This document shows positions 16,399-26,356 of a stretch of DNA of 64,000 nt, one piece after another. Position 1 is the stretch's first letter; every line of letters begins with the position of its first letter. Both the position numbers and the translations under genes were made by a program. Source of the stretch: Aestuariivita sp. (GTDB lineage Bacteria; Pseudomonadota; Alphaproteobacteria; Rhodobacterales; Rhodobacteraceae). The notes under the pieces are model-generated. The model saw only the letters and a program-made list of their open reading frames with translations. It was not told the DNA's origin and made no database searches. The DNA is taken from contig JAGYKE010000004.1 in the NCBI GenBank assembly GCA_018401465.1, positions 62,001 through 126,000 on the forward strand. The letters are read 5' to 3'.

Positions 16399-18057
16399 TC
16401 AGGACGGGTCGCGCCAGCGGTTCACCAGCGGATAGCGGCGGTCGAGCCAGAAGGCGCGGTCGGTGAGCCGCGCGCCGGGGGCGGACTGGAAGCGTTTGTA
16501 TTCGCTCAGATAGATCAACCTTTCGACCTTCTGCGCGGTGGCGCGGTCGAAGCCCACCGCGACGCAGTCGGCGATGGAGCCGTCGCGGTCGATCAGGATC
16601 TCGAGCATCGCGTCGAGTTCGGGATAGTCGGGGAGCGAATCGCTGTCCTTCTGGTCGGGTCTCAGTTCCGCAGACGGGGGCTTGTCGATCACGCGGACGG
16701 GCATGACGGGGCCTTCGGGGCCTTTCATCCAGTCGCGGTGATTGGCGTTGCGCCAGCGGCAGGTGTCGAACACGCGGGTCTTGTAGAGGTCCTTGATCGG
16801 GTTGTAGCCGCCCGCCATGTCGCCGTAGATCGTCGCATAGCCCACCGCGACTTCGGACTTGTTGCCGGTGGTGAGGAGCATCTCTCCGAACTTGTTGGAC
16901 AGCGCCATGAGCAGCAGGCCGCGCAGGCGGGACTGGATGTTTTCTTCGGTCAGGTCGGGCTGGGTGCCTTCGAAGACAGGGGCGAGCGCCTCGGTCACCG
17001 CCGCGCGGGGGCCGGTGATGGGGACGCGGTCATAGCGCACCCCCAGAAGGCGCGCGACCGCTTCGGCGTCTTCAAGGCTGTCAGACGAGGTGTATTCCGA
17101 CGGCAGCATGACGCAGCGCACGTTGCCGGCGCCCAGCGCGTCGACGGCGATGGCGGCGACCAGCGCGCTGTCCACCCCGCCCGAGAGGCCGAGCAGCACC
17201 TTTCCGAAGCCGGTCTTGGTGCAATAGTCGCGCAAGGCGGTGACCATGACGCGGTAGTCGCGTTCGAGGGCGTCGGGCATTTGGGCACGGTCGCCTTCGG
17301 TCACGCGCCAGCCATCCTCCCCGCGTTCGAGGTCGATGTGGGCGACCACCTCGTCGAAGGCGGGAAGGAGCCGCGCGAGGGCGCCGCCGGGGTTGAGCGC
17401 AAAGCTGGCCCCGTCGAAGACCTGATCGTCCTGTCCACCCACCATGTTCAGGTAAATGAGCGGCAGGCCGGTTTCGATCACGCGGGCGACCATGTGGGTC
17501 ATGCGGGTGTCGAACTTGCCCCTGTCATAGGGCGATCCGTTGGGCACCAGCAGGAATTCCGCGCCGGTCTCGGCCAGCGTCTCGGCGACGTCGTCGTGCC
17601 AGGCGTCTTCGCAGACGGGGCTGCCGATGCGGGTGGTGCCGATGCTGTAGGGCCCGCCCAAGGGGCCTGCCTCAAAGACGCGCACCTCGTCGAAGACGGT
17701 GTCGTTGGGCAGGTGATGCTTGAGCTGTGCGGAGGCGACACGCCCGCCCTTGAGGATCAGGTAGGCGTTGTAGAGCGCGCCGTCTTCGGCCCAGGGGCTG
17801 CCGATGGCAAGCGCGGGGCCGTCGGCGCAGGCGGCGGCGAGGCGGTGCACCTCGTCCATCGCGGCGCGATGGAAGGCGGGTTTCATCCACAGGTCCTGCG
17901 CGTTGTAGCCGGTGATGAACATCTCGGGCAGTGCGACGAGGTCGGCACCGGCGGCGCGGCCTTCCTGCCATGCCGCGCGGGCCTTGGCGGCATTGCCGGC
18001 GAGATCGCCGACCGTCGGGTTCAGCTGCCCCAATGTCACCCGGAACCTGTCGGACAT
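16399..18057 (-). CDS. nadE: Glutamine-dependent NAD+ synthetase
   Basis: A 552-residue two-domain enzyme completing NAD synthesis by amidating deamido-NAD with ATP. The N-terminal nitrilase-like glutaminase (about 1-260) shows the Glu in LPEMFITG, the Lys in LKHHLPN and the Cys nucleophile in VCEDAWH. The C-terminal synthetase shows the PP-loop LSGGVDSAL and the later TGNKSE. The ATG at 18057 (MSDRFRVTLGQLNPTVGD) is the family start. It is divergent from the MORN-repeat gene with a gap of 166 bases. Confidence 0.95.
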   Translation of the reverse strand: MSDRFRVTLGQLNPTVGDLAGNAAKARAAWQEGRAAGADLVALPEMFITGYNAQDLWMKPAFHRAAMDEVHRLAAACADGPALAIGSPWAEDGALYNAYLILKGGRVASAQLKHHLPNDTVFDEVRVFEAGPLGGPYSIGTTRIGSPVCEDAWHDDVAETLAETGAEFLLVPNGSPYDRGKFDTRMTHMVARVIETGLPLIYLNMVGGQDDQVFDGASFALNPGGALARLLPAFDEVVAHIDLERGEDGWRVTEGDRAQMPDALERDYRVMVTALRDYCTKTGFGKVLLGLSGGVDSALVAAIAVDALGAGNVRCVMLPSEYTSSDSLEDAEAVARLLGVRYDRVPITGPRAAVTEALAPVFEGTQPDLTEENIQSRLRGLLLMALSNKFGEMLLTTGNKSEVAVGYATIYGDMAGGYNPIKDLYKTRVFDTCRWRNANHRDWMKGPEGPVMPVRVIDKPPSAELRPDQKDSDSLPDYPELDAMLEILIDRDGSIADCVAVGFDRATAQKVERLIYLSEYKRFQSAPGARLTDRAFWLDRRYPLVNRWRDPS

Positions 18058-18223
18058 GCTGACCCCCGCGCCTGTGCCACATGCCCATTTAGCAGATCGC
18101 CGCCCAAGGGAAACCCGCCTGCGGCAAAAGACGTTGCCCCCCCTGCCCGCATGGGCGATAACCGCGGTGGCCGCGGCGGCTGGGGCCGGGCGGGCAGGAC
18201 GGAACCGACAACAGGGGACCCGG

Positions 18224-19627
18224 ATGATCCGATCGACCGCATTGGGGGCGTTCGCCCTGTGCTTTGCGCTGGGGCTGCCGAGGGCGGCACTGGCACAGGA
18301 CGGGCAGGTCCTCACCAAGCAGTATGACGATGGCGGGGTCTATCAGGGCACGTTCCGGGGCGGGCTGCAGCACGGCACCGGGACCTATACCCTGCCCAAC
18401 GGATACGAGTATTCCGGCGAATGGGTCGATGGCGAGATCCGCGGACAGGGTGTCGCGCGGTTTCCCAACGGGTCGGTCTATGACGGCGAATTCGCGCGCG
18501 GCAAGCCCAACGGCGTGGGCAAGATCACGTTTTCGGACGGGTCGACCTATGAGGGAACCTGGGTCGACGGCGTGATCGACGGCCAGGGTATCGCCGTCTA
18601 TGCCAATGGCGTGCGCTATGAGGGCGAGTTCCGCAATGCCCAGCATCATGGCCGCGGCACGATGACGAGCCCGGGCGGATATGAGTACCGCGGCGATTGG
18701 GTCGACGGGGTCAAGCAGGGGCAGGGCCGCATCACCTATCCCGATGGCGGGGTCTATGAAGGCCGCATCGTGAATGGCGAGCGCGACGGCGAAGGCACGC
18801 TGACGCTGCCGGACGGGCTGGTCTATGTGGGGCTGTGGAAGGGTGGGCAGATCGACGGCGAGGGCCGGCTGACCCAGCCCAATGGCGATGTCTACGAGGG
18901 CCAGCTGTCAGGCGGGCAGCGCGAGGGGACGGGCCGCGTCACCCACGCCAATGGCGACGTCTACGAGGGGCAGTTCGCGGGCGATCTGCGCGAGGGACAG
19001 GGCACGTTCCGGGGCGCGGACGGCTATGTCTATGAAGGGGCCTGGGTCGCGGGGCAGATGGAGGGTCAGGGCCGCCTGACCTATCCGGACGGATCGGTCT
19101 ATGAGGGCAGTTTCCGCACCGGGCTGGCCGAGGGCGAGGGGAAGATCACCTATCCCGACGGGTCGGTCTACGAGGGCCAGTGGACGGCGGGCGTGATCGA
19201 CGGCGTGGGCCGGGCGACCTATGCCAACGGCGTGGTCTATGAAGGCGCGTTCCGCGATGCCAAGCCGCACGGGCTGGGCCTGATGACCTATGCGGACGGC
19301 TACCGCTATGAGGGGGAATGGGTGGACGGGCAGCGTCAGGGACAGGGCATCGCAACCTATCCCGACGGGACGGTTTATACCGGCAGCTTCGTGAACGGCC
19401 AGCGAGAGGGCGAGGGCGAGATCGTGATGGCGAACGGGTTCCGCTATGTGGGCGAGTGGCGCGCGGGCGAGATCAGCGGTCGCGGCATCGCGACTTATGC
19501 CAATGGCGATGTCTATGAGGGCACCTTCCTCGACGGCCAGCGGCAGGGCGAGGGCACCATGCGCTATGCCACCGGTCAGGAAGAGACGGGAACCTGGGAG
19601 AACGGGGCGCTGAAGTCGGACGGATAG
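18224..19627 (+). CDS. Exported MORN-repeat protein (18 full repeats)
   Basis: A 467-residue protein with a signal peptide (cleavage after ALAQD, near residue 25) and then nothing but MORN motifs: 18 complete units of exactly 23 residues (core pattern GxxYEGxWxxGxxxGxGxxxYPN) and a partial nineteenth. Units alternate between Phe and Trp at the position after the EG pair, suggesting a 46-residue super-repeat. MORN arrays form extended twisted beta-hairpin sheets; some bind phospholipids. The placement just before the mre operon hints at an envelope role, but no function is proven. RBS: GGGGACCCGG before the ATG. Confidence 0.88.
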   Translation: MIRSTALGAFALCFALGLPRAALAQDGQVLTKQYDDGGVYQGTFRGGLQHGTGTYTLPNGYEYSGEWVDGEIRGQGVARFPNGSVYDGEFARGKPNGVGKITFSDGSTYEGTWVDGVIDGQGIAVYANGVRYEGEFRNAQHHGRGTMTSPGGYEYRGDWVDGVKQGQGRITYPDGGVYEGRIVNGERDGEGTLTLPDGLVYVGLWKGGQIDGEGRLTQPNGDVYEGQLSGGQREGTGRVTHANGDVYEGQFAGDLREGQGTFRGADGYVYEGAWVAGQMEGQGRLTYPDGSVYEGSFRTGLAEGEGKITYPDGSVYEGQWTAGVIDGVGRATYANGVVYEGAFRDAKPHGLGLMTYADGYRYEGEWVDGQRQGQGIATYPDGTVYTGSFVNGQREGEGEIVMANGFRYVGEWRAGEISGRGIATYANGDVYEGTFLDGQRQGEGTMRYATGQEETGTWENGALKSDG

Positions 19628-19672
19628 AGTTCGGTCCGCACTGGCGGGATCGCGCTGATGTGAGCGCAATGA

Positions 19673-20824
<1,152 letters not shown>

Positions 20825-20879
20825 CGCGCGTCGGCTTTTGGTGCACATTCGGGACAACCGGCCCTGAAGAGGACAGCCC

Positions 20880-21800
20880 TTGGCCAAGGACCGTTCCAAT
20901 CGGGATGAATACACCGGCCCCCTGCGGCGTCTTCTGCTGGGGATAGTCGTGCTGTGCCTGATCGGTCTGGTGCTGGTCTGGCGCATCGACAGCCCGCGGG
21001 TGGAACAGTTCCGCGCGCAGGTGGTGGACCGGGTCGTGCCGGGCATGGACTGGGCGATGGCGCCGGTCACGGGGGCGATCAACCTTGTGCGGGATTTCCA
21101 GTCCTACCAGCGACTGGTGGACCAGAACCGCGAATTGCGGTCCGAACTGCGGCAGATGCAGGCGTGGAAGGAAGCGGCGCTGCAGCTTGAGCAGGAGAAC
21201 GCACGGCTTCTCGATCTCAACAACGTGCGGCTGGACCCGCGGCTGACCTTCATCACCGGGGTCGTCATGGCCGACAGCGGATCGCCCTTCCGGCAATCGG
21301 TTCTTCTGAACGTCGGCGCGCGCGACGGGATCGTTGACGGCTGGGCGGCGATGGACGGCATCGGGCTTGTGGGCCGCATCGCAGGGGTGGGGCAGAACAC
21401 GTCGCGGGTGATCCTGCTCACCGATGCGACCAGCGCCATTCCCGCCACGATCCAGCCATCAGGGCAGAAGGCGCTGGTTGCGGGCGACAACAGCGCAGCG
21501 CCCCTGCTGGATTTCGTCGAGAGCCGCGATCAGGTGCGTCCGGGCGACCGCGTCGTGACATCGGGCGATGGCGGGGTGTTTCCTGCGGGCCTTCTGGTTG
21601 GCGAAGTTGCGATCGACCCGGCGGGGCGGCTGCGGGTGCGGCTGGCGGCGGATTTCGGGCGGCTCGAATTCCTGCGGCTGCTGCGGCATCACGGGGTCGA
21701 GGCGATCAGCGACCCCGGCGGGCTGGTGGCACCGGGGCCGCCCGCGATGTCGCTGGTCGAACCGGCGGCCGAACCTGTCGACGAGCCTGCGGATGGATGA
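20880..21800 (+). CDS. mreC: Rod-shape-determining protein MreC
   Basis: A 306-residue bitopic periplasmic scaffold of the elongasome. It has a short cytoplasmic tail, one TM (LLLGIVVLCLIGLVLVW, about 18-34), a coiled coil (QSYQRLVDQNRELRSELRQM region, about 80-115) and then the two beta-barrel domains (NVGARDGIVDGWAAM, PGDRVVTSGDGG). The start is a TTG at 20880 with AGAGGA seven bases upstream, which decides it. The C-terminal tail is rich in Pro, Glu and Ala. Its end overlaps mreD by eight bases. Confidence 0.93.
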   Translation: MAKDRSNRDEYTGPLRRLLLGIVVLCLIGLVLVWRIDSPRVEQFRAQVVDRVVPGMDWAMAPVTGAINLVRDFQSYQRLVDQNRELRSELRQMQAWKEAALQLEQENARLLDLNNVRLDPRLTFITGVVMADSGSPFRQSVLLNVGARDGIVDGWAAMDGIGLVGRIAGVGQNTSRVILLTDATSAIPATIQPSGQKALVAGDNSAAPLLDFVESRDQVRPGDRVVTSGDGGVFPAGLLVGEVAIDPAGRLRVRLAADFGRLEFLRLLRHHGVEAISDPGGLVAPGPPAMSLVEPAAEPVDEPADG

Positions 21801-22332
21801 GTTTTCCACATCGCGGCTGTGGCTGATGCGCGTGGCCTTCTGCGTGCTGGGCCTTGTGATCCTGTTCTTCCAGCTTCTGCCGCTCTCGACCCTGCCCGGG
21901 ATCTGGGCAGGGCCGGATCTTCTGGTCGCGTTCGCCTGTGCCTGGGCGGTGCGGCGGCCCGATTACGTGCCGGGCGTCGCGGTCGCGGCGGTGATGCTGG
22001 TGGCGGACATGCTGCTCTTCCGGGTGCCGGGGCTGCTGGCGCTTCTGGTCGTGTTGGGCACGTATACGCTGAAGCAGCGATCCTCGGGGCTGCGCGACGC
22101 CGGTTTCGCGGGCGAATGGACGGCCGTCGCCATGGTGATTCTGGGCATTGCCTTGTGCGAAAGGCTGCTTTTGACCATCCTTATGGTGGAACAGCCACCG
22201 CTGGGGCTGGCGTTGAGTCAGGCGGTGATGACAGTGGTGATCTATCCTGCGGTGGTGGGCGTATCGCATGTGATCTTCGGCGTGCGCCGCCTGTCGCCCG
22301 GGGACGAGGACGCGCTGGGGGGAAGGCTATGA
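21793..22332 (+). CDS. mreD: Rod-shape-determining protein MreD
   Basis: A 179-residue integral membrane protein with about five or six TM helices (for example RVAFCVLGLVILFFQLLPL and GVAVAAVMLVADMLLF), the normal size for MreD. It works with MreC and the RodA-PBP2 pair in lateral wall growth. The start at 21793 lies inside the end of mreC, so translation is coupled; its stop overlaps the mrdA start by ATGA. Confidence 0.9.
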   Translation: MDEFSTSRLWLMRVAFCVLGLVILFFQLLPLSTLPGIWAGPDLLVAFACAWAVRRPDYVPGVAVAAVMLVADMLLFRVPGLLALLVVLGTYTLKQRSSGLRDAGFAGEWTAVAMVILGIALCERLLLTILMVEQPPLGLALSQAVMTVVIYPAVVGVSHVIFGVRRLSPGDEDALGGRL

Positions 22333-24272
22333 AGCGCAACATCCGCGACACCGAGACGGCGCAGCGCCTGACGACGCGGCGCGCGGTCATCGTGGGCGGG
22401 ATGATGGCGGGTTTCATGGGCCTGCTGTCGCTGCGGATGCGGCATCTGCAGGTCGAACAGGCCGACCAGTTCCGCCTGCTGGCCGAAGAGAACCGAATCA
22501 ACATCCGCCTGATCCCGCCCGCGCGGGGCGAGATCTACGATCGCAACGGCGCAGTAATTGCCCGCAACAGCCCGAGCTATCGCATCGTGATCGTGCGCGA
22601 GGATGCGGGCGATGTGGACAAGGTCGTGGGCCGGTTGAGCCGGCTGATCGAACTGGATGACGAACAGCTCAACCGAGCGATCACCGAGATGCGGCGCAGC
22701 CCGCCCTTCCTGCCGGTGACGGTGGCCGAACAGGTCAGCTGGGACGCGGTAAGCATCGTCGCGGTCAATGCCCCCACCCTGCCCGGCGTCGTGCCCGAGG
22801 TGGGGCTGACGCGGGCCTATCCGCTCGGATCGGATTTCGCGCATGTGGTGGGCTATGTCGGGCCGGTGTCGGATTTCGACCTGAGCCAGTTGGAAGAGCC
22901 CGACCAGCTTCTGCGGATCCCGCGGTTCCAGATCGGCAAGGTGGGGGTCGAGGCGCGGCTTGAGGATTCCCTGCGCGGCAAGGCGGGCACGCGCCGGGTC
23001 GAGGTGAACGCGGCGGGCCGCGTCATGCGCGAACTGGACCGGCGCGAGGGCGAACCGGGCGCCGATCTGCAGCTGACGATCGATGCGGCGCTGCAGGGCT
23101 ATATTCAGGCGCGGCTGGGCGCGGAAAGCGCGAGCGCGGTGGTCATGGATGTCGAAAGCGGCGATCTTCTGGCGATCGCGTCTTCGCCCAGCTATGACCC
23201 GAACCTCTTCGTGCGCGGCATCTCGGTCGCGGATTACCGCGAGCTGACCGACAACAAGTATCGCCCGCTGGCGTCGAAATCGGTGCAGGGGCTTTATCCG
23301 CCCGGTTCCACCTTCAAGATGATCACCGCCATGGCGGCGCTGGAGGAGGGGCTGATCGGGCCGGACGAGACCGTCTTCTGCCCGGGACATCTGGAGGTGT
23401 CGGGGCGGCGGTTCCATTGCTGGAAGAGGTCGGGGCACGGTCGCGTCAATCTCGAGACTTCGATCTCGGAAAGCTGCGACGTCTATTACTATGACCTCGC
23501 GCTCAAGGTCGGGCAGGACAAGATCGCCGAGATGGCGCAAAGGTTCGGGCTCGGCATACGACACGACCTGCCGATGTCGGCGGTGGCGGCGGGGCTGACG
23601 CCGGACCGGGCGTGGAAGCGGCGCGTGCACGGGCAGGACTGGCTGGTGGGCGATACGGTGAACGCGTCGATCGGGCAGGGCTTCATGCTGGCCTCGCCCC
23701 TGCAGCTTGCGGTGATGACGGCGCGGCTGGCCACGGGGCGGGCGGTGCGGCCGCGGCTGATCAAGTCGGTCGACGGGATCGAGACGCACAGCGGCGCGGG
23801 TGAAGACATGGGGCTGAACCCGGTCAACCTGCGCAAGATGCATGACGCGATGTTCGCGGCCACCAACGACCGGCGTGGCACTGCCTATGGCAGCCGCATC
23901 ATCGAGGATGCCTACCGCATGTCGGGCAAGACCGGCACGAGCCAGGTGCGCAACATCACCGCCGCCGAACGGGCGACCGGCGTGATCCGCAACGAGGACC
24001 TGCCGTGGGAACGGCGCGACCATGCGCTTTACGTGAGCTATGCCCCCGCCGAGGCGCCGCAGATCGCGGTGTCGATCATCGTGGAACATGGCGGCGGCGG
24101 ATCGGCGGCGGCCGCGCCCATCGCGCGCGACATCGTGCTGCAGGCGCTGTACAAGGGGCCGCCGCCCCTTGAGGCCTATCCGGCGAAGGACCGCGAGCGC
24201 ATCCGCGACCAGCAGGAGCGGCTTCAGGCGGTGCAGCCCATGGCCAATACCGAAGGCAGCGGGCGCGCATGA
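22329..24272 (+). CDS. mrdA: Peptidoglycan D,D-transpeptidase PBP2
   Basis: A 647-residue class B penicillin-binding protein of the elongasome. It has one N-terminal TM (VIVGGMMAGFMGLLSL), a dimerisation/pedestal domain beginning ARGEIYDRNG, and a transpeptidase domain with catalytic SxxK at S327 (GSTFKMI), SxN-type SESCD and KTG in SGKTGTS. It cross-links glycan strands made by RodA, whose gene overlaps its end by ATGA. It starts at ATG 22329, overlapping mreD by four bases. A short polar tail follows the domain. Confidence 0.96.
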   Translation: MKRNIRDTETAQRLTTRRAVIVGGMMAGFMGLLSLRMRHLQVEQADQFRLLAEENRINIRLIPPARGEIYDRNGAVIARNSPSYRIVIVREDAGDVDKVVGRLSRLIELDDEQLNRAITEMRRSPPFLPVTVAEQVSWDAVSIVAVNAPTLPGVVPEVGLTRAYPLGSDFAHVVGYVGPVSDFDLSQLEEPDQLLRIPRFQIGKVGVEARLEDSLRGKAGTRRVEVNAAGRVMRELDRREGEPGADLQLTIDAALQGYIQARLGAESASAVVMDVESGDLLAIASSPSYDPNLFVRGISVADYRELTDNKYRPLASKSVQGLYPPGSTFKMITAMAALEEGLIGPDETVFCPGHLEVSGRRFHCWKRSGHGRVNLETSISESCDVYYYDLALKVGQDKIAEMAQRFGLGIRHDLPMSAVAAGLTPDRAWKRRVHGQDWLVGDTVNASIGQGFMLASPLQLAVMTARLATGRAVRPRLIKSVDGIETHSGAGEDMGLNPVNLRKMHDAMFAATNDRRGTAYGSRIIEDAYRMSGKTGTSQVRNITAAERATGVIRNEDLPWERRDHALYVSYAPAEAPQIAVSIIVEHGGGGSAAAAPIARDIVLQALYKGPPPLEAYPAKDRERIRDQQERLQAVQPMANTEGSGRA

Positions 24273-25408
24273 GTTATCTTGAGTATTCCGTAAAGTCGGT
24301 TCCGACGGGGCCGCGCAAGATCCTCTACCTCAACTGGCCGCTGGTCCTTCTGGTGACGGCGGTGGCCTGTGTGGGCTTCCTGATGCTCTATTCCGTGGCG
24401 GGCGGGTCGTTCGGGCGCTGGGCGGAACCGCAGGGGAAGCGCTTCGCGCTTGGCTTCGCGCTGATGTTCATGGTCGCCATGATCCCGATCTGGTTCTGGC
24501 GCAGCATGTCGGCCATTGCCTATTCGGTGTCGGTGATCCTGCTTCTGCTGGTGGAATTCGTGGGCGTCGTGGGCATGGGCGCGCAGCGCTGGATCGACCT
24601 TGGGTTCATGCGGCTCCAGCCGTCGGAACTGATGAAGGTGGCCCTCGTGATGATGCTGGCCGCCTATTACGACTGGCTGCCCGCGCGGCGCACGTCGCAC
24701 CCGGTCTGGGTGCTGGTGCCTGTCGTCATGATCCTCTTTCCCACCTTCATGGTGCTGCGCCAGCCCGATCTGGGGACTGCGCTGCTGCTCATGACGGCGG
24801 GGGGCGGGGTGATGTTTCTGGCCGGCGTGCACTGGGCCTATTTCGTCGCGGTGATCGGCGCGGGCGTGGGCCTTGTCACGGCGGTGTTCCAGAGCCGGGG
24901 GACATCGTGGCAATTGCTGGAAGACTACCAGTTCCGCCGGATCGACACCTTCCTTGACCCGGCGTCCGACCCCTTGGGCGCGGGCTATCACATCACCCAG
25001 TCGAAGATCGCGCTGGGATCGGGCGGCTGGACGGGCCGGGGCTTCATGCAGGGCACGCAGTCGCGGCTGAACTTCCTGCCCGAAAAACACACCGACTTCA
25101 TCTTCACGACGCTGGCCGAGGAACTGGGGTTCATCGGCGGTTTCTCCCTGCTGGTGCTCTATGCGCTGATCATCGTCTTCTGCGTGGTCACGGCGCTGTC
25201 GACGCGCGACCGCTTCGCGCAGTTGCTGACGCTGGGGCTGGCGGTGAACTTCTTCCTGTACTTCGCGGTCAACATGTCGATGGTGATGGGGCTTGCACCG
25301 GTCGTCGGCGTGCCGCTGCCGCTGGTGAGCTATGGCGGATCGGCCATGCTCGTGCTGCTTATCGCCTTCGGGCTGGTGCAGAGCGCCCATGTCCACCGAC
25401 CGCGATGA
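24269..25408 (+). CDS. rodA: SEDS peptidoglycan glycosyltransferase RodA
   Basis: A 379-residue polytopic SEDS-family enzyme that polymerises lipid II during elongation in complex with PBP2. About ten TM helices are seen. Family signatures include MGAQRWIDLGFMRLQPSELMK early, LRQPDLGTALL in the middle, and EKHTDFIFTTLAEELGF followed by GVPLPLVSYGGSA at the end. It is translationally coupled to mrdA. A hydroxyacid reductase gene follows after 18 bases and may share the transcript. Confidence 0.96.
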   Translation: MSYLEYSVKSVPTGPRKILYLNWPLVLLVTAVACVGFLMLYSVAGGSFGRWAEPQGKRFALGFALMFMVAMIPIWFWRSMSAIAYSVSVILLLLVEFVGVVGMGAQRWIDLGFMRLQPSELMKVALVMMLAAYYDWLPARRTSHPVWVLVPVVMILFPTFMVLRQPDLGTALLLMTAGGGVMFLAGVHWAYFVAVIGAGVGLVTAVFQSRGTSWQLLEDYQFRRIDTFLDPASDPLGAGYHITQSKIALGSGGWTGRGFMQGTQSRLNFLPEKHTDFIFTTLAEELGFIGGFSLLVLYALIIVFCVVTALSTRDRFAQLLTLGLAVNFFLYFAVNMSMVMGLAPVVGVPLPLVSYGGSAMLVLLIAFGLVQSAHVHRPR

Positions 25409-25426
25409 CCTGAGCCGGAAAGACAG

Positions 25427-26356
25427 ATGCCGAACATCCTTTTCTCAGCCCGCCCGGACGCCTGGGCCGACTATGAAGCCCCTTTGCGCACCGCGCTGGC
25501 CGAAGAGGGGGTCGCGGCGACGCTGGGCCCCGACCTGCCGCCCGAGGCGGTCGATTACATCGTCTATGCGCCGAACGGGCCCCTGCGCGACTTTTCCCCC
25601 TTTCCACGGCTGAAGGCGGTGCTGAGCCTTTGGGCGGGGGTCGAGACGATCGCGGGCAACCCGACCCTGCGCGTGCCGCTGGCGCGGATGGTGGACCCGT
25701 CGCTGACGCAGGGCATGGTGGAATGGGTGACCGGCCATGTGCTGCGCCACCATCTGGGCATGGACGCGCATATCCTGGCCAAACCCGGCGACTGGCACCC
25801 CCATGCGCCGCCCGTGGCGTGGGAACGGACGGTCACCGTGCTGGGCTTGGGCGAGCTGGGCGCGGCCTGCGCGCAGATGCTGGCGCAGATCGGCTTTCAG
25901 GTGCGCGGCTGGTCGCGGCGGCCCCGCGCGGTGGACGGGATCGACTGCCATCACGGCGAAGACGGGCTTGCCGCCGCGCTGCACGGTGCGGACGCCGTCG
26001 TGCTGTTGCTGCCCGCGACCCCGGCGACCGAGAACATCCTTGACGCCGCGCGGCTGGCGCTGCTGGCCCCCGGCGCGGCGATCCTGAACCCAGGGCGCGG
26101 CCCGCTGATCGACGACGCGGCGCTGCTGGCCGCCCTTGGCACCGGGCAGGTGGGCCACGCGACGCTCGACGTGTTCCGGGTAGAGCCTTTGCCCGCCGAT
26201 CACGCCTTCTGGCACCACCCGCGCGTCACCGTCACGCCCCATGTCGCGGCCGAGACGCGGGCGGCATCGGCGTCGCGCTGCATCGCGGAAAACGTGCGCC
26301 GGGCGGAAGCGGGCGAGCCGCTTCGGCATCTGGTCGATCGCGGCGCGGGGTATTAG
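25427..26356 (+). CDS. ghrA: Glyoxylate/hydroxypyruvate reductase A-like dehydrogenase
   Basis: A 309-residue D-2-hydroxyacid dehydrogenase of the GhrA group. The Rossmann motif is VTVLGLGELGAACAQML; further on, LLPATPATENILD and NPGRGPLIDD (which holds the catalytic Arg), Asp-containing LDVFRVEPLP and the catalytic His in VTPHVAAET. It reduces glyoxylate or hydroxypyruvate with NAD(P)H. It follows rodA by 18 bases and its stop overlaps that of the convergent M3 peptidase by four bases. The exact substrate is inferred. Confidence 0.85.
   Translation: MPNILFSARPDAWADYEAPLRTALAEEGVAATLGPDLPPEAVDYIVYAPNGPLRDFSPFPRLKAVLSLWAGVETIAGNPTLRVPLARMVDPSLTQGMVEWVTGHVLRHHLGMDAHILAKPGDWHPHAPPVAWERTVTVLGLGELGAACAQMLAQIGFQVRGWSRRPRAVDGIDCHHGEDGLAAALHGADAVVLLLPATPATENILDAARLALLAPGAAILNPGRGPLIDDAALLAALGTGQVGHATLDVFRVEPLPADHAFWHHPRVTVTPHVAAETRAASASRCIAENVRRAEAGEPLRHLVDRGAGY

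Noticed and set aside
15985-18327. Open frame of 780 codons on the plus strand
   Set aside because: It lies antisense to nadE and the flavoprotein gene. High GC content removes stop codons opposite real genes; the peptide has no domain.
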